64,000 nt of DNA from Chitinophagales bacterium (lineage in GTDB: Bacteria > Bacteroidota > Bacteroidia > Chitinophagales > Chitinophagaceae): NCBI GenBank assembly GCA_017303455.1, contig JAFLBM010000005.1:83584-147583 (forward strand), given 5' to 3'. The position numbers and the translations under genes are program-made. Below are positions 17,805-26,273 of the stretch, one piece after another. Under the pieces are notes generated by a model. It was given only the letters and a program-made list of their open reading frames with translations, did not search any database and was not told where the DNA came from. Position 1 is the first letter of the stretch; the number at the start of each line of letters is the position of its first letter.

Positions 17805-18734
17805 ATGAAACATCGTAATCTTCGCCGTACAGGCGGTTACAGTTTCTTCATTCTGTCTCTGTTATCATTTTCCTTTTTATCCTGTGAGTATCATAATTTC
17901 TCTACTCCTCAGCCGGCAGACAAAGAAAGTTTATACGAGTTCCCAAGGGAATTACGGGGCAGTTGGGTAGTGATCAATGATACCATTGAAGAAACCATCA
18001 GCCTTTCAGACAGCAAAAAGATGCTACCGGGTGACCTGTTTACCGGTATTGAAGCCGGCCCGAGTCCTGATCCCTGGAATTTTATTGCGAGAACAAATAA
18101 GCCACAAACAGAGGATTCCCAGTATTACTTTGTAGAAAAGGAACATGCTTATTTAATAACGACATCCGAGGAAAAAGTATTGATGGGCGACTGGCCGCGG
18201 CTCAGTCAAAATGGGGGTATGCTGAATCCCCCGATCTTTTATGGCAGTGTAAGAAGTATCCGGTATGATTCCCTGCAAAAAAGAACAGATACTGTGTATA
18301 ATTACATGCTGCATGATAATTTTATTTATGAAGTAGGGGATAAAGGATTGCTGGAAAAAGGATACCCATATCTTACAGCGGGTGATACCATCTTATTTAC
18401 CAAAAGGGATACGCTTTGTATAGATATGGGGCAAAATGCTTTTCTCCGTAAGCTCAATAAACAATTTTATGTACTGAATATCCGCAGCCGGATTTTAGGA
18501 GAAGAAATATCCAGTTTTAATAACTGGTGGCGCATCTTCGTGCTTGAAAAAAGAGAAGATGGCAGTATTCAATTATGGATACCCGCTTCAAAAGCTGCAA
18601 AATTGCCTTGTATGTTTTATTCTGTGGATGCAGAATCGTATTATTTTGACTGCTCCTGGACAACCGATGAAATGCTGCGTTTGCTGAATGAGGGTTATTT
18701 TGTTGTCACGGATAAATTGTCGAAAGTAAATTAG
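17805..18734 (+). CDS. Unidentified lipoprotein
   Basis: A 309-residue protein from the ATG at 17805; an in-frame TTG at 17784 lies inside the predicted -7 promoter element and is rejected. A hydrophobic stretch ends in LSFSFLSCEY, a lipoprotein signal with the acylated Cys near residue 30. The mature part is mixed alpha/beta with many Tyr and Asp and no motif I recognise. FPRELRGSWVVINDTIEETISLSD suggests a lipocalin-like or calycin beta-barrel start (weak inference). It is a single gene between the alpha/beta hydrolase and the convergent oxygenase, under a Crp/Fnr-type promoter. Confidence 0.75.
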   Translation: MKHRNLRRTGGYSFFILSLLSFSFLSCEYHNFSTPQPADKESLYEFPRELRGSWVVINDTIEETISLSDSKKMLPGDLFTGIEAGPSPDPWNFIARTNKPQTEDSQYYFVEKEHAYLITTSEEKVLMGDWPRLSQNGGMLNPPIFYGSVRSIRYDSLQKRTDTVYNYMLHDNFIYEVGDKGLLEKGYPYLTAGDTILFTKRDTLCIDMGQNAFLRKLNKQFYVLNIRSRILGEEISSFNNWWRIFVLEKREDGSIQLWIPASKAAKLPCMFYSVDAESYYFDCSWTTDEMLRLLNEGYFVVTDKLSKVN

Positions 18735-18765
18735 AGGCAGCAAAGATTAATATTGCAGCCACTAC

Positions 18766-19410
18766 TCAGATTTGCTTCAGCCAGCCGGTAACGCTCATTC
18801 GTTGCCGGTTAGCTTTCAATACCTCATGCTCCATTTCATCGCTTTTAAAGAAAACTGCTGTCTGCGATTGCGGCATGACCCTTTTTATTTCTCCCTCCTG
18901 GTAGATCTGTAATTGCCCGCCATCTTCTTCTTTCCAATCTTCGTTCAGGTAGCTGATCAGCGAATATTTCCGGTTGCTGTCGTTCCTGAACTGGTCTTTG
19001 TGCCGCTTATAGAAATTACCTTCTTCGTATACTGCATAATGAAATTCATAGCTGTTGATACCGGTATAACAGGTCTCGTTGAGGTGGCCGACAAAGTCGT
19101 TGATCAATTCCAGGAATTCCCTTTCAAAATCATTGGAATGGTTTTTATCCATCCAGTAGATTTTATCACCCCTTATTTTTTGATGCCTGTCTGCGACCGT
19201 ATCATTACCAATGCCGGCAGTCACCATCCTTTTATCACTTTGCAATTGCAGAATGTTTTGCCGGAGGCCTTCTGAAAGAGACCTTGTCAGGAATCTCGTA
19301 TCAATACCTATCTTATTTTCAAGATAGCTGTCTATCAGCCGGTCAAAGTTTTTATTCATGATGTAGTTAAGGGGTTCAAGGTAGTCATTTAAAGATGCAG
19401 GAAGAGCCAT
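18766..19410 (-). CDS. 2-oxoglutarate/Fe(II) oxygenase, prolyl-4-hydroxylase type
   Basis: A 214-residue cytosolic protein. The C-terminal half has the double-stranded beta-helix signature: the iron triad is His and Asp in YKRHKDQF plus His in DEMEHEV, and NRQRMSVTGWLK carries the Arg that holds 2-oxoglutarate. DGGQLQIY and YLNEDW are typical of prolyl-4-hydroxylase-like bacterial enzymes. It should hydroxylate a protein or small-molecule substrate using O2. The first base of its start codon is also the first base of the dyad that probably controls the divergent trhP-like gene, so the two may be regulated together. Confidence 0.88.
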   Translation of the reverse strand: MALPASLNDYLEPLNYIMNKNFDRLIDSYLENKIGIDTRFLTRSLSEGLRQNILQLQSDKRMVTAGIGNDTVADRHQKIRGDKIYWMDKNHSNDFEREFLELINDFVGHLNETCYTGINSYEFHYAVYEEGNFYKRHKDQFRNDSNRKYSLISYLNEDWKEEDGGQLQIYQEGEIKRVMPQSQTAVFFKSDEMEHEVLKANRQRMSVTGWLKQI

Positions 19411-19453
19411 TGAGTAAACTCAACCTTTATATCCTTTTATTTTTTTACGTTTG
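19410..19453 (+). promoter_or_regulatory. Crp/Fnr-type site and exact -7 element before the trhP-like gene
   Basis: The dyad TTGAG-N4-CTCAA (19410-19423) is centred 36.5 bp upstream of the end of TACGTTTG (19446-19453), an exact -7 consensus. The transcription start is expected near 19459 and the start codon is at 19472. The dyad begins at the first base of the start codon of the divergent oxygenase gene. Confidence 0.5.
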
Positions 19454-19471
19454 CGCCTCTAAAACCGGGGG

Positions 19472-20731
19472 ATGCCAACAAAAAAAATTGAACTCATGTC
19501 ACCGGCAGGTGATTTTGAGAGCCTGCAGGCGGCCATACAGGCCGGGGCGGATTCCGTTTACTTTGGGGTGGAGCAACTGAATATGCGGGCCAGGGCCACG
19601 ATGAATTTCAGTATGGCCAACCTTGCCGAAATAGCGGAACGCTGCCGTAAAAATAATGTTCGTTCTTACCTGACGCTAAATACCATTGTCTACGATCATG
19701 ATCTTTCGCTGATGAAAGCAGTGATCCGGGAAGCACAAAAAGCAGGGATTACCGCGGTGATCGCCGCCGACCAGGCCGTTATTGCGTTTGCACGGAGTTG
19801 CGGAATGGAAGTACATATTTCGACTCAACTGAATATCACTAACCTGGAAACAGTACGGTTCTATTCACTCTTTGCTGATGTAATGGTTTTGTCAAGAGAA
19901 CTGAGCCTCGGACAGGTAAAAGCGATCTGTGATGGAATCCGGAAAGAGAACATTACCGGGCCATCCGGAAATTTAGTGGCCATCGAAGTATTTGCTCATG
20001 GTGCATTATGCATGGCTGTTTCAGGTAAGTGTTATTTGAGTTTACATACACATAACTCATCAGCTAACCGGGGGGCCTGTGTACAGAATTGCCGGCGAAA
20101 ATACAAAGTGACCGACCTGGAAGAAGGACATGAACTGGAGATCGATAATGAATATATTATGTCGCCCAAAGATCTCTGCACCATTAACTTCCTGGATGAA
20201 CTTATAGAAACCGGTGTAAGTGTGCTGAAGATAGAAGGAAGAGGAAAGGGTCCTGATTATGTAAAGACCATTACGTCCTGTTACCGGCAGGCTGTTGACG
20301 ATTATTTCAACGGAACGTATACCCGTGAAAAAGCGCAGTCCTGGATGAAGCAAATGGAACAAGTCTTTAACCGGGGGTTCTGGGGAGGTTACTTTACCGG
20401 TCAGCTACCGGGAGAGTGGAATGATACGCATGGTTCCAAAGCAACTACTAAAAAAATATACATCGGGAAAGGCCATCATTATTACCCGAAAATAAAAATT
20501 GCCGAATTTAAGATAGAGGCTTACCCGCTGAATGCCGGGGACCGGGTGATGATCACCGGTAAACATACCGGGGTGGTTGAAACAACAGTATCTTCACTGC
20601 ATGTGAATGATGAAGGGGCAAAGGAGACCGCTGTAAAAGGTGACCTTTGTGCTTTTCCGCTGGATATACCGGTACATACTTCAGATAAGCTCTATAAAAT
20701 TGTCGATGTGAAAGAAGAACAAACAACATGA
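19472..20731 (+). CDS. trhP: U32-family protein, probable tRNA uridine hydroxylase TrhP
   Basis: A 419-residue protein of peptidase family U32, YegQ/TrhP subgroup. It starts IELMSPAGDFESLQAAIQAG and has a TIM-barrel-like N-terminal domain. A cysteine-rich core holds four cysteines (FAHGALCMAVSGKCYLS, then NRGACVQNCRR) that fit an Fe-S cluster site. In E. coli TrhP makes 5-hydroxyuridine at tRNA position 34 without O2, using prephenate and Fe-S assembly. Despite the name, hydrolytic activity is not established for this subgroup. The stop codon overlaps the ferredoxin start (ATGA), so the two are translationally coupled. Confidence 0.85.
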   Translation: MPTKKIELMSPAGDFESLQAAIQAGADSVYFGVEQLNMRARATMNFSMANLAEIAERCRKNNVRSYLTLNTIVYDHDLSLMKAVIREAQKAGITAVIAADQAVIAFARSCGMEVHISTQLNITNLETVRFYSLFADVMVLSRELSLGQVKAICDGIRKENITGPSGNLVAIEVFAHGALCMAVSGKCYLSLHTHNSSANRGACVQNCRRKYKVTDLEEGHELEIDNEYIMSPKDLCTINFLDELIETGVSVLKIEGRGKGPDYVKTITSCYRQAVDDYFNGTYTREKAQSWMKQMEQVFNRGFWGGYFTGQLPGEWNDTHGSKATTKKIYIGKGHHYYPKIKIAEFKIEAYPLNAGDRVMITGKHTGVVETTVSSLHVNDEGAKETAVKGDLCAFPLDIPVHTSDKLYKIVDVKEEQTT

Positions 20732-20955
20732 TCACTATTACACAGCAAAGAGATAAATGTATTGGCTGCAACTATTGCGTGGAAGCGGCACCCGGCCGCT
20801 GGCGTATGTCAAAACGGGACGGCAGAAGTGTTTTGATTGATGGAAAGAACCGCAGGGGATTCTGGACTGTGAAAGTAGGTAATGAAGAAGGTGCCGCCAA
20901 TGAAAAAGCTGCTGCACTCTGCCCGGTAAAGATCATTAAGCTAAAGGATCTGTAA
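20728..20955 (+). CDS. Small ferredoxin coupled to trhP
   Basis: A 75-residue protein with one [4Fe-4S] ferredoxin site: Cys12-x2-Cys15-x2-Cys18 in CIGCNYC and the distal Cys66-Pro in LCPVKIIKL. A second cluster set is absent. The start overlaps the trhP stop by four bases. This pairing suggests the ferredoxin supplies electrons to, or helps assemble, the Fe-S centre of the U32 protein; that is inference from coupling. It is too basic and short for the usual photosynthetic or Rieske types. Confidence 0.88.
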   Translation: MITITQQRDKCIGCNYCVEAAPGRWRMSKRDGRSVLIDGKNRRGFWTVKVGNEEGAANEKAAALCPVKIIKLKDL

Positions 20956-21137
20956 TAAACCTGCTCTTCGCTTACCAGGAGAGTAACTGCACAAACAGGT
21001 GTTCGGAAAACCCGGAAGATCAGTAACGGGGATTACAATTATCAGCCTTGATTCTAACCTTAATCATACTCTCCCAAAAGAATAAGGTCAAAATTTGTAC
21101 CCGGAAAGCGTTTTTCAATTTTAAAAGTTAGCAGATC

Positions 21138-21572
21138 ATGAAAAAGGAATACTGGATCAATGTAAAACATGTTGACAACAGGCTGGTTGTTTACCTGAAT
21201 GGCGAAACGGTATGGGATAGTGGTATCGTCCACAATGATCCCGAACTGGATGAATATATCGAGATCACCGACATGCTGCATGAACATGCCCATCATACCA
21301 GCGAACTGATCTTTGAAGGTTTTAATGATTCATTTACGTCTACCGAATCTGAAGGCGAAATGAACCCCTGGCATTTCCACTACCGGCTGCTGACCAAAAC
21401 AGTTGATGATAAAGGGAAAGCTGTGGTGGAAAAAGATATCATAGCACCTTATAATGAAAAGCACTTATCAAATCCCAATATCAGGGCTATTAATAACTGC
21501 TACCAGCTCCAGAAAAGCCATGGTGAGTTCAAAGTAGTTTCAAACCTGTTGTCACAACAGTTTTATAAATAG
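21138..21572 (+). CDS. Conserved hypothetical protein
   Basis: A 144-residue soluble protein without signal or membrane segment, starting MKKEYWINVKHVDNRLVVYLNG. It is rich in His and acidic residues (HEHAHHTSELIFEG, MNPWHFHYRL) and beta-strand-like, suggesting a compact beta-sandwich that could bind metal (weak inference). I do not recognise the family. It has its own short upstream region, with TTTG at 21094-21097 and CAATTTTA at 21116-21123 as a possible promoter, and ends at a strong terminator. Confidence 0.75.
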   Translation: MKKEYWINVKHVDNRLVVYLNGETVWDSGIVHNDPELDEYIEITDMLHEHAHHTSELIFEGFNDSFTSTESEGEMNPWHFHYRLLTKTVDDKGKAVVEKDIIAPYNEKHLSNPNIRAINNCYQLQKSHGEFKVVSNLLSQQFYK

Positions 21573-21599
21573 GATACAATTAGGCTAAGGTTATAATCC

Positions 21600-21650
21600 A
21601 AACCCTGCTCTTTGTATGAAGCTTCATGCAAAAGCAGGGTTTCTTTTTTT
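21600..21650 (+). terminator. Intrinsic terminator
   Basis: A 10-bp stem (21600-21609 with 21633-21642) carries an internal palindromic loop (TGAAGCTTCA) and is followed by CTTTTTTT. It lies 28 bases after the hypothetical gene ending at 21572 and just before the end of the convergent hydrolase gene. Confidence 0.85.
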
Positions 21651-21661
21651 ACGACAGTATA

Positions 21662-24178
21662 TTACTTTGCTATAAACTCCCCGGGATATTGCTGCTGTGA
21701 TTGTTTACCTGCATATACCAATACTCCGTTCACCCAAACTTTTACAATACCATCGGATAAAGCTTTTGGATCTTTTATCCCGGCATTGTCTTTTATTGTA
21801 TCCGGGTCAATGAGTACCAGGTCGGCGAAATAACCCGCGGCAATGATGCCCCGGTTGCGGATACCTGTGTGTTCAGCCGCAAGACCTGTCATTTTGTGTA
21901 TCGCTTCTTCCCAGCTCATGATCTTTTTTTCTTTTACATAGTGGCTCAGCACCCGTGTAAAACTGCCGTAGCCTCTTGGATGCCCGCCATTGGCTCCATC
22001 GGAACAAATATTGGTATGCGGCCATTGCAGGAAGGTTGTAATATCTTCTTCTGTCATTGATTTACCCATGATCGCCTCAACTCCGCCTGCATCCGGGTAT
22101 TGTTTTTCATAACTCTCTGCTGTTGCCACAAGGTATAAAAGTGTTTGTGCCGCGGTTTCATTCCTCATTTTTGCAATGGCGGCAATTGTTTTGCCCTTAT
22201 AATTACTGTCGGGTACAAAACGAACCAATACGGAACCTTCGGGGTCAAATAAATGCTCAGTGGCATAAGTAGCTGCTTCCAGGCTTTTAAAATCTTTTTT
22301 AGGAAATAAAACACGTAGAGTGCTGTTCCAGAAATTATAGGGATAACAATCAGCGGTGATGGCAATACCCTCTGTCCTTGCCTTTTGAAGAGCGGCGATC
22401 AATTTGGGTGCGGTTTTCCAATCGTCCTTTAAGGCGATCTTGATATGGGATATCTGCACCGGTATCTTTGCTTCACGGCCAATGCTGATGATCTCATCAA
22501 TGGCATCATTCATACTGATATCTTCACTGCGGATATGACTGATGTATTTCCCTTTTTCTTCTGCAGCTACTTTGGCCAATTCGATCACTTCATGCCGGTT
22601 GCTGTAAAAAGCTCCCTCATATTCCAGCCCGGTCGAAAGACCTAATGAACCTTTCTTCAAATCTTCCCGTAATAAGGTTTTGATTTTTTGTAACTCTTCA
22701 TCATTGGCAGGCCGGCCCAGTTGTGGTTCGCCCAATATCTTTTCACGGATTGTAGTATGGCCGGTATAAGTGGCAACATTTATAGCCACGGGTGTTCTTT
22801 TTATTTTTGCTTTGATTGAATCCACCGGATCGCTGCTGCCGTCCTGCCCGGATATGATCGTGGTGATTCCCTGGTTTAGTGCAGCCATTGCTTCGGGATA
22901 CTTGGTTAATGAACCACCAAGATGACTATGGCTGTCAATAAAACCCGGTGCCAGTATCTTTCCTTCCCCGTCAATCACCTCTTCCCCGGCAAAGGGCTGA
23001 AGATTTCCAACGGCGATGATCCTTTTCCCTTCGATGCGCACGGCGGCATTCCTGGAAGCTGTGCCGGTGCCATCGATGAGTTGTACATTCTTTATGAGCA
23101 TTGTCGGGGACACTTCCAGCGTTTTGCCCTGTATAAAATTCCGGGCAATCCTGTTTCCAAATCCGTTACCACCACTGCTCAGGGAAATGATCGTTCTGTT
23201 ATTCTTTGTATCCCGGTAAATGATATTTACAAAGCCGACCCACCCACCGGTATGTGAATATTCTTTTTCCCTGTCTTTTTCAATACTCCAGCCAAACCCA
23301 TAGGGAAAAGTGCTGCCATCTTTTAATTTTACTGGTTGAAATGCCTGCTCCAGGGTTGATCTCTTCACCAGCTTTTCAGTATAAAGACTTTGTTCCCATT
23401 TCAGCAGGTCTTCTACGGATGAATAAATATTCCCGTCACCCACCACACCATCAAAAGTAGTCAGGTCATCCAGCTTTTTTTGTTCGCCTGTTTCTGCAAA
23501 CCCATACACATGGTTGGATGGAACCCCGGGCATTTTTATATGGTAAACATAAGTGTCCTTTAATCCCAGTGGCATGGCGATATTCTTTTTAAAATAGCCG
23601 GCAAAAGGCTGGCCTGCTACTTTTTCAATGATACTCACCAGTAAAACATAATTGGTATTGCAATAATTCCAGCGGGTGCCGGTTGGGAAATCCAGGGCAG
23701 GTTTGTAAAAGGCAAAAAGCTCCAGCATTTTTTCATTGGTCAGCGTATCCAGCGGGCCCTTGTATTGCTGAAAAAGTTCAAAATATTCAGGAATGCCGGA
23801 TGTATGGGTCATCAGGTTGCGTATAGTAATGCTGTCGTATGGTAATCCGGGAATGTATTTCCGGCAGTCATCATCAATATTCAGCAGGCCTTTTTCTGAT
23901 AATTGCAAAATAGCCATGCAAACAAATTGTTTGGAAACAGAAGCCAGGTTGAACGAGGAGCTGGTTTGCAGGGGTTGATGGGTACGGTTGTCAGTTATAC
24001 CAAATGCTTTTTTGTAGAGAACCTTCCCTTTTTCAGCATATAGTACTGTTCCGTTATAACGGTTTGTCTGCTGAAGAATCGTCAGGATGGAGTCCAGCTT
24101 TTTAATCCCGTCGGTGATCTGTGCGGATAAACAAACCGAGAGCAGCAGATACGGAATAGCAGCCATGATCTTTTTCAT
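21662..24178 (-). CDS. Exported fusion of class C beta-lactamase-like and D-aminoacylase-like domains
   Basis: An 838-residue protein from the ATG at 24176-24178, which starts the signal peptide (MKKIMAAIPYLLL, cleavage near CLSAQ). Residues about 20-350 are a serine beta-lactamase/esterase domain: SVSK (SxxK), YCN (YxN) and HTGG. Residues about 365-838 are an amidohydrolase of the N-acyl-D-amino-acid deacylase type: GFIDSHSHLGG, KGSLGLSTGLEY, QISHIK and SDGANGGHPRGYGSF. The cysteine metal ligand of classic D-aminoacylases (GNCG) is replaced here by SGQDG. Both halves look catalytically competent; joint action on D-amino-acid peptides or acylated D-amino acids in the periplasm is inferred. 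Confidence 0.88.
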   Translation of the reverse strand: MKKIMAAIPYLLLSVCLSAQITDGIKKLDSILTILQQTNRYNGTVLYAEKGKVLYKKAFGITDNRTHQPLQTSSSFNLASVSKQFVCMAILQLSEKGLLNIDDDCRKYIPGLPYDSITIRNLMTHTSGIPEYFELFQQYKGPLDTLTNEKMLELFAFYKPALDFPTGTRWNYCNTNYVLLVSIIEKVAGQPFAGYFKKNIAMPLGLKDTYVYHIKMPGVPSNHVYGFAETGEQKKLDDLTTFDGVVGDGNIYSSVEDLLKWEQSLYTEKLVKRSTLEQAFQPVKLKDGSTFPYGFGWSIEKDREKEYSHTGGWVGFVNIIYRDTKNNRTIISLSSGGNGFGNRIARNFIQGKTLEVSPTMLIKNVQLIDGTGTASRNAAVRIEGKRIIAVGNLQPFAGEEVIDGEGKILAPGFIDSHSHLGGSLTKYPEAMAALNQGITTIISGQDGSSDPVDSIKAKIKRTPVAINVATYTGHTTIREKILGEPQLGRPANDEELQKIKTLLREDLKKGSLGLSTGLEYEGAFYSNRHEVIELAKVAAEEKGKYISHIRSEDISMNDAIDEIISIGREAKIPVQISHIKIALKDDWKTAPKLIAALQKARTEGIAITADCYPYNFWNSTLRVLFPKKDFKSLEAATYATEHLFDPEGSVLVRFVPDSNYKGKTIAAIAKMRNETAAQTLLYLVATAESYEKQYPDAGGVEAIMGKSMTEEDITTFLQWPHTNICSDGANGGHPRGYGSFTRVLSHYVKEKKIMSWEEAIHKMTGLAAEHTGIRNRGIIAAGYFADLVLIDPDTIKDNAGIKDPKALSDGIVKVWVNGVLVYAGKQSQQQYPGEFIAK

Positions 24179-24258
24179 GTAAACAAAAGTTTGCACTAAA
24201 GATAATGCCTAAAACAAAAGCACAATGACCACGCAGCCTAAAACGTAAAAAGAAAAAC

Positions 24259-24285
24259 TCCGTCATTAAATATTAATGACGGAGC
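24259..24285 (-). terminator. Intrinsic terminator of the FadL-like gene
   Basis: A perfect 12-bp stem pairs 24259-24270 with 24274-24285 around a three-base loop. On the minus strand it is followed by AGTTTTTCTTTTT-like sequence, and it lies 25 bases after the FadL-like stop. Confidence 0.85.
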
Positions 24286-24309
24286 ATGACCTGTTTTTTA
24301 AAAACAAGG

Positions 24310-25599
24310 TTAGAAATTATAGTTAATGCCGAACATCAGCATATCTGTTGTCATTTTGTAAGATACTAAACTGCCGGGTACTGCCCCATAAGGATTGGAG
24401 CCACTGATCATCATCGGGCTTAATAACGGTCCACTGGTGGAGCCGCTGCTGCTGCCATGGTGATAGACTGCATTTACCGTAACCTTGTTACTGAATTCAT
24501 ATCCACAACCCAACTGGAACGCATTTTTAATAATGGCTGTGGCAGGAGTGGAGAAGAAAGCCAATTCACTACTGATCGGGTTGGAACTAAAAGTGTATCC
24601 TGCACGGAGCGGCAGTTTTTTAATGCCTTTGTATTGAAAACCTGCAGATACTATTGAAATATTATTCCATCCAAATCCTTTTACAGAGGCATTATTGGTC
24701 CAGCCTTTGGCCTCAAAGCCTTCCGTATTTTCGTACGTTACATACCGGTAATCGAACGCAAAATCAATAAGGCCTTTGGAGAAACCAATACCAGCAGAAA
24801 AAATAGCCGGGTAGTTCATTTGAAATTTTACATCGGGTGCAGTACTGCCATCCAGGTATTTATTATTGAATGTAAAATCAGTGAAATATTGTTGTGATTT
24901 ATAGGATGCACCTAATTTGAGTCCATCCCCTGAATTATAATAAATACCTATTTGACCACCGGCACCAACAGCACTGGCTTTATCACTGACAGGGTATCCT
25001 TTTTCAGAACTGGGCGATGCCAGCGGATTGGGTGCCAGCTCCAGCGCTGCATAATTGAAAGTAGGGGCTATACCAATCGAAACTTTATCACTGAGCTTAT
25101 AGGAATAAGTAATGCCTAACTGCATCAGCTGGTAATCTGATTCAATGCGTCCGAACCCACCGGAACTTTGCGGCATATTGACAGGATTGGAATTGCTCTG
25201 CGGGAATGTAACACCAAATCCGCTGATGCCAAATGCGGAAAGCCCAAAGGTATGCTTGCTGTTCTTTTTTCCCCATACCATAGCCACAGCGGGCATAATG
25301 GAAATACCCCTGTCGTCTTTGGTTACACCACTCATCGGGCCACCGGGAGTGGGTACTGTTGAGGATAATTCCGGGGAAGAGAAAAACAAGCCTGCATTAA
25401 CTGAAAGTATTTTCTTATCAAATGCAGAAATAGCAGCCGGGTTCCAATGGAGTGCTCCATTTATATCTAATGGTTGTGCGGTGGCAGCGCCGCCCATTGA
25501 CATATTGGTAGCGCCAATGCCCTGCATAATATGACCGGCCTGGGCGAAAAAAAAGAGAGGTACAATTACAGAAAGTGTTGTTGATATTAGCTTTTTCAT
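24310..25599 (-). CDS. FadL/OmpP1-type outer membrane transport protein
   Basis: A 429-residue outer membrane beta-barrel with a signal peptide (residues 1-20). The family start is clear: the mature end has GIGATNMSMGGAATAQPLDINGALHWNPAAI, seen here in pieces such as NMSMGGAATA and ALHWNPAAI. It has many alternating aromatic strands and ends in the terminal motif MLMFGINYNF. FadL-type channels carry long-chain fatty acids or other hydrophobic compounds across the outer membrane. It is transcribed alone, with a Crp/Fnr-type site upstream and a strong terminator. The substrate cannot be told. Confidence 0.88.
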   Translation of the reverse strand: MKKLISTTLSVIVPLFFFAQAGHIMQGIGATNMSMGGAATAQPLDINGALHWNPAAISAFDKKILSVNAGLFFSSPELSSTVPTPGGPMSGVTKDDRGISIMPAVAMVWGKKNSKHTFGLSAFGISGFGVTFPQSNSNPVNMPQSSGGFGRIESDYQLMQLGITYSYKLSDKVSIGIAPTFNYAALELAPNPLASPSSEKGYPVSDKASAVGAGGQIGIYYNSGDGLKLGASYKSQQYFTDFTFNNKYLDGSTAPDVKFQMNYPAIFSAGIGFSKGLIDFAFDYRYVTYENTEGFEAKGWTNNASVKGFGWNNISIVSAGFQYKGIKKLPLRAGYTFSSNPISSELAFFSTPATAIIKNAFQLGCGYEFSNKVTVNAVYHHGSSSGSTSGPLLSPMMISGSNPYGAVPGSLVSYKMTTDMLMFGINYNF

Positions 25600-25643
25600 A
25601 ATCGAAAATTTTGTTGATACCTGCTGATTCTGCAGGATAAAAG

Positions 25644-25687
25644 CAAAACTATTTTGGGCAAATTCCGGTCTATGTGACCATTATCAC
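25644..25687 (-). promoter_or_regulatory. Crp-like site with exact -7 element before the FadL-like gene
   Basis: On the minus strand TAGTTTTG (25651-25644) matches TAnnTTTG exactly. A dyad lies upstream with TGTGA-N6-TCACT at 25673-25688, identical in layout to the E. coli CRP consensus halves. Its centre is 36.5 bp from the end of the -7 element. The dyad is also 89 bases from the start of the divergent acetyltransferase gene. Confidence 0.5.
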
Positions 25688-25776
25688 TTAAGCATGTAAA
25701 TCATATCCGTTTATGATATAAAACAGGATTTTGGGCTGATGGTATAAGATACCGATGTCTTATTTATTTTTGACAA

Positions 25777-26226
25777 ATGAAAAAATCTGCTGCAACAAAC
25801 GGGATAAGAACTGCTGCTGAAAATGATTACCCGGAACTAATAGAGATTTGGGAATTATCAGTAAGGGCCACACATGATTTTTTGCCGGAAGATTACTTAC
25901 AGGAGATCAAATCGTTGTTGCCTTCAATTTTACCGCATGTTCCCCTGTACCTTTTTTGTGATAAAAGCGGAACCATAAAAGGTTTTGCAGGTGTGGCCGG
26001 GCAAAAAATAGAAATGTTATTCATTCATCCTGGTATCAGGGGACAGGGGATTGGCCGCAAACTAACTGAGTATTGCATACAAGAGCTTGGGGCCTATAAA
26101 GTAGATGTGAATGAGCAAAATGAACAGGCTGTTGGCTTCTATCAAAAAATGGGATTTCGTGTAATGAACCGGCAGGAGCTGGATAGTATGGGCAGGCCAT
26201 TCCCGATATTAGAAATGCAATTGTAA
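25777..26226 (+). CDS. GNAT N-acetyltransferase, YjaB-like
   Basis: A 149-residue single-domain GNAT protein. The acetyl-CoA pyrophosphate loop is IRGQGIGRKL, preceded by MLFIHPG. The C-terminal VDVNEQNEQAVGFYQKMGF is almost the same as in E. coli YjaB, as is the early segment IWELSVRATHDFL. YjaB binds acetyl-CoA, but its physiological substrate is not established, so none is claimed here. It is divergent from the FadL-like gene and 47 bases ahead of the esterase gene. Confidence 0.88.
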   Translation: MKKSAATNGIRTAAENDYPELIEIWELSVRATHDFLPEDYLQEIKSLLPSILPHVPLYLFCDKSGTIKGFAGVAGQKIEMLFIHPGIRGQGIGRKLTEYCIQELGAYKVDVNEQNEQAVGFYQKMGFRVMNRQELDSMGRPFPILEMQL

Positions 26227-26273
26227 GCAGATAACCCAATACCTTTATTCCAATTTTTAATTAATCGTATACA

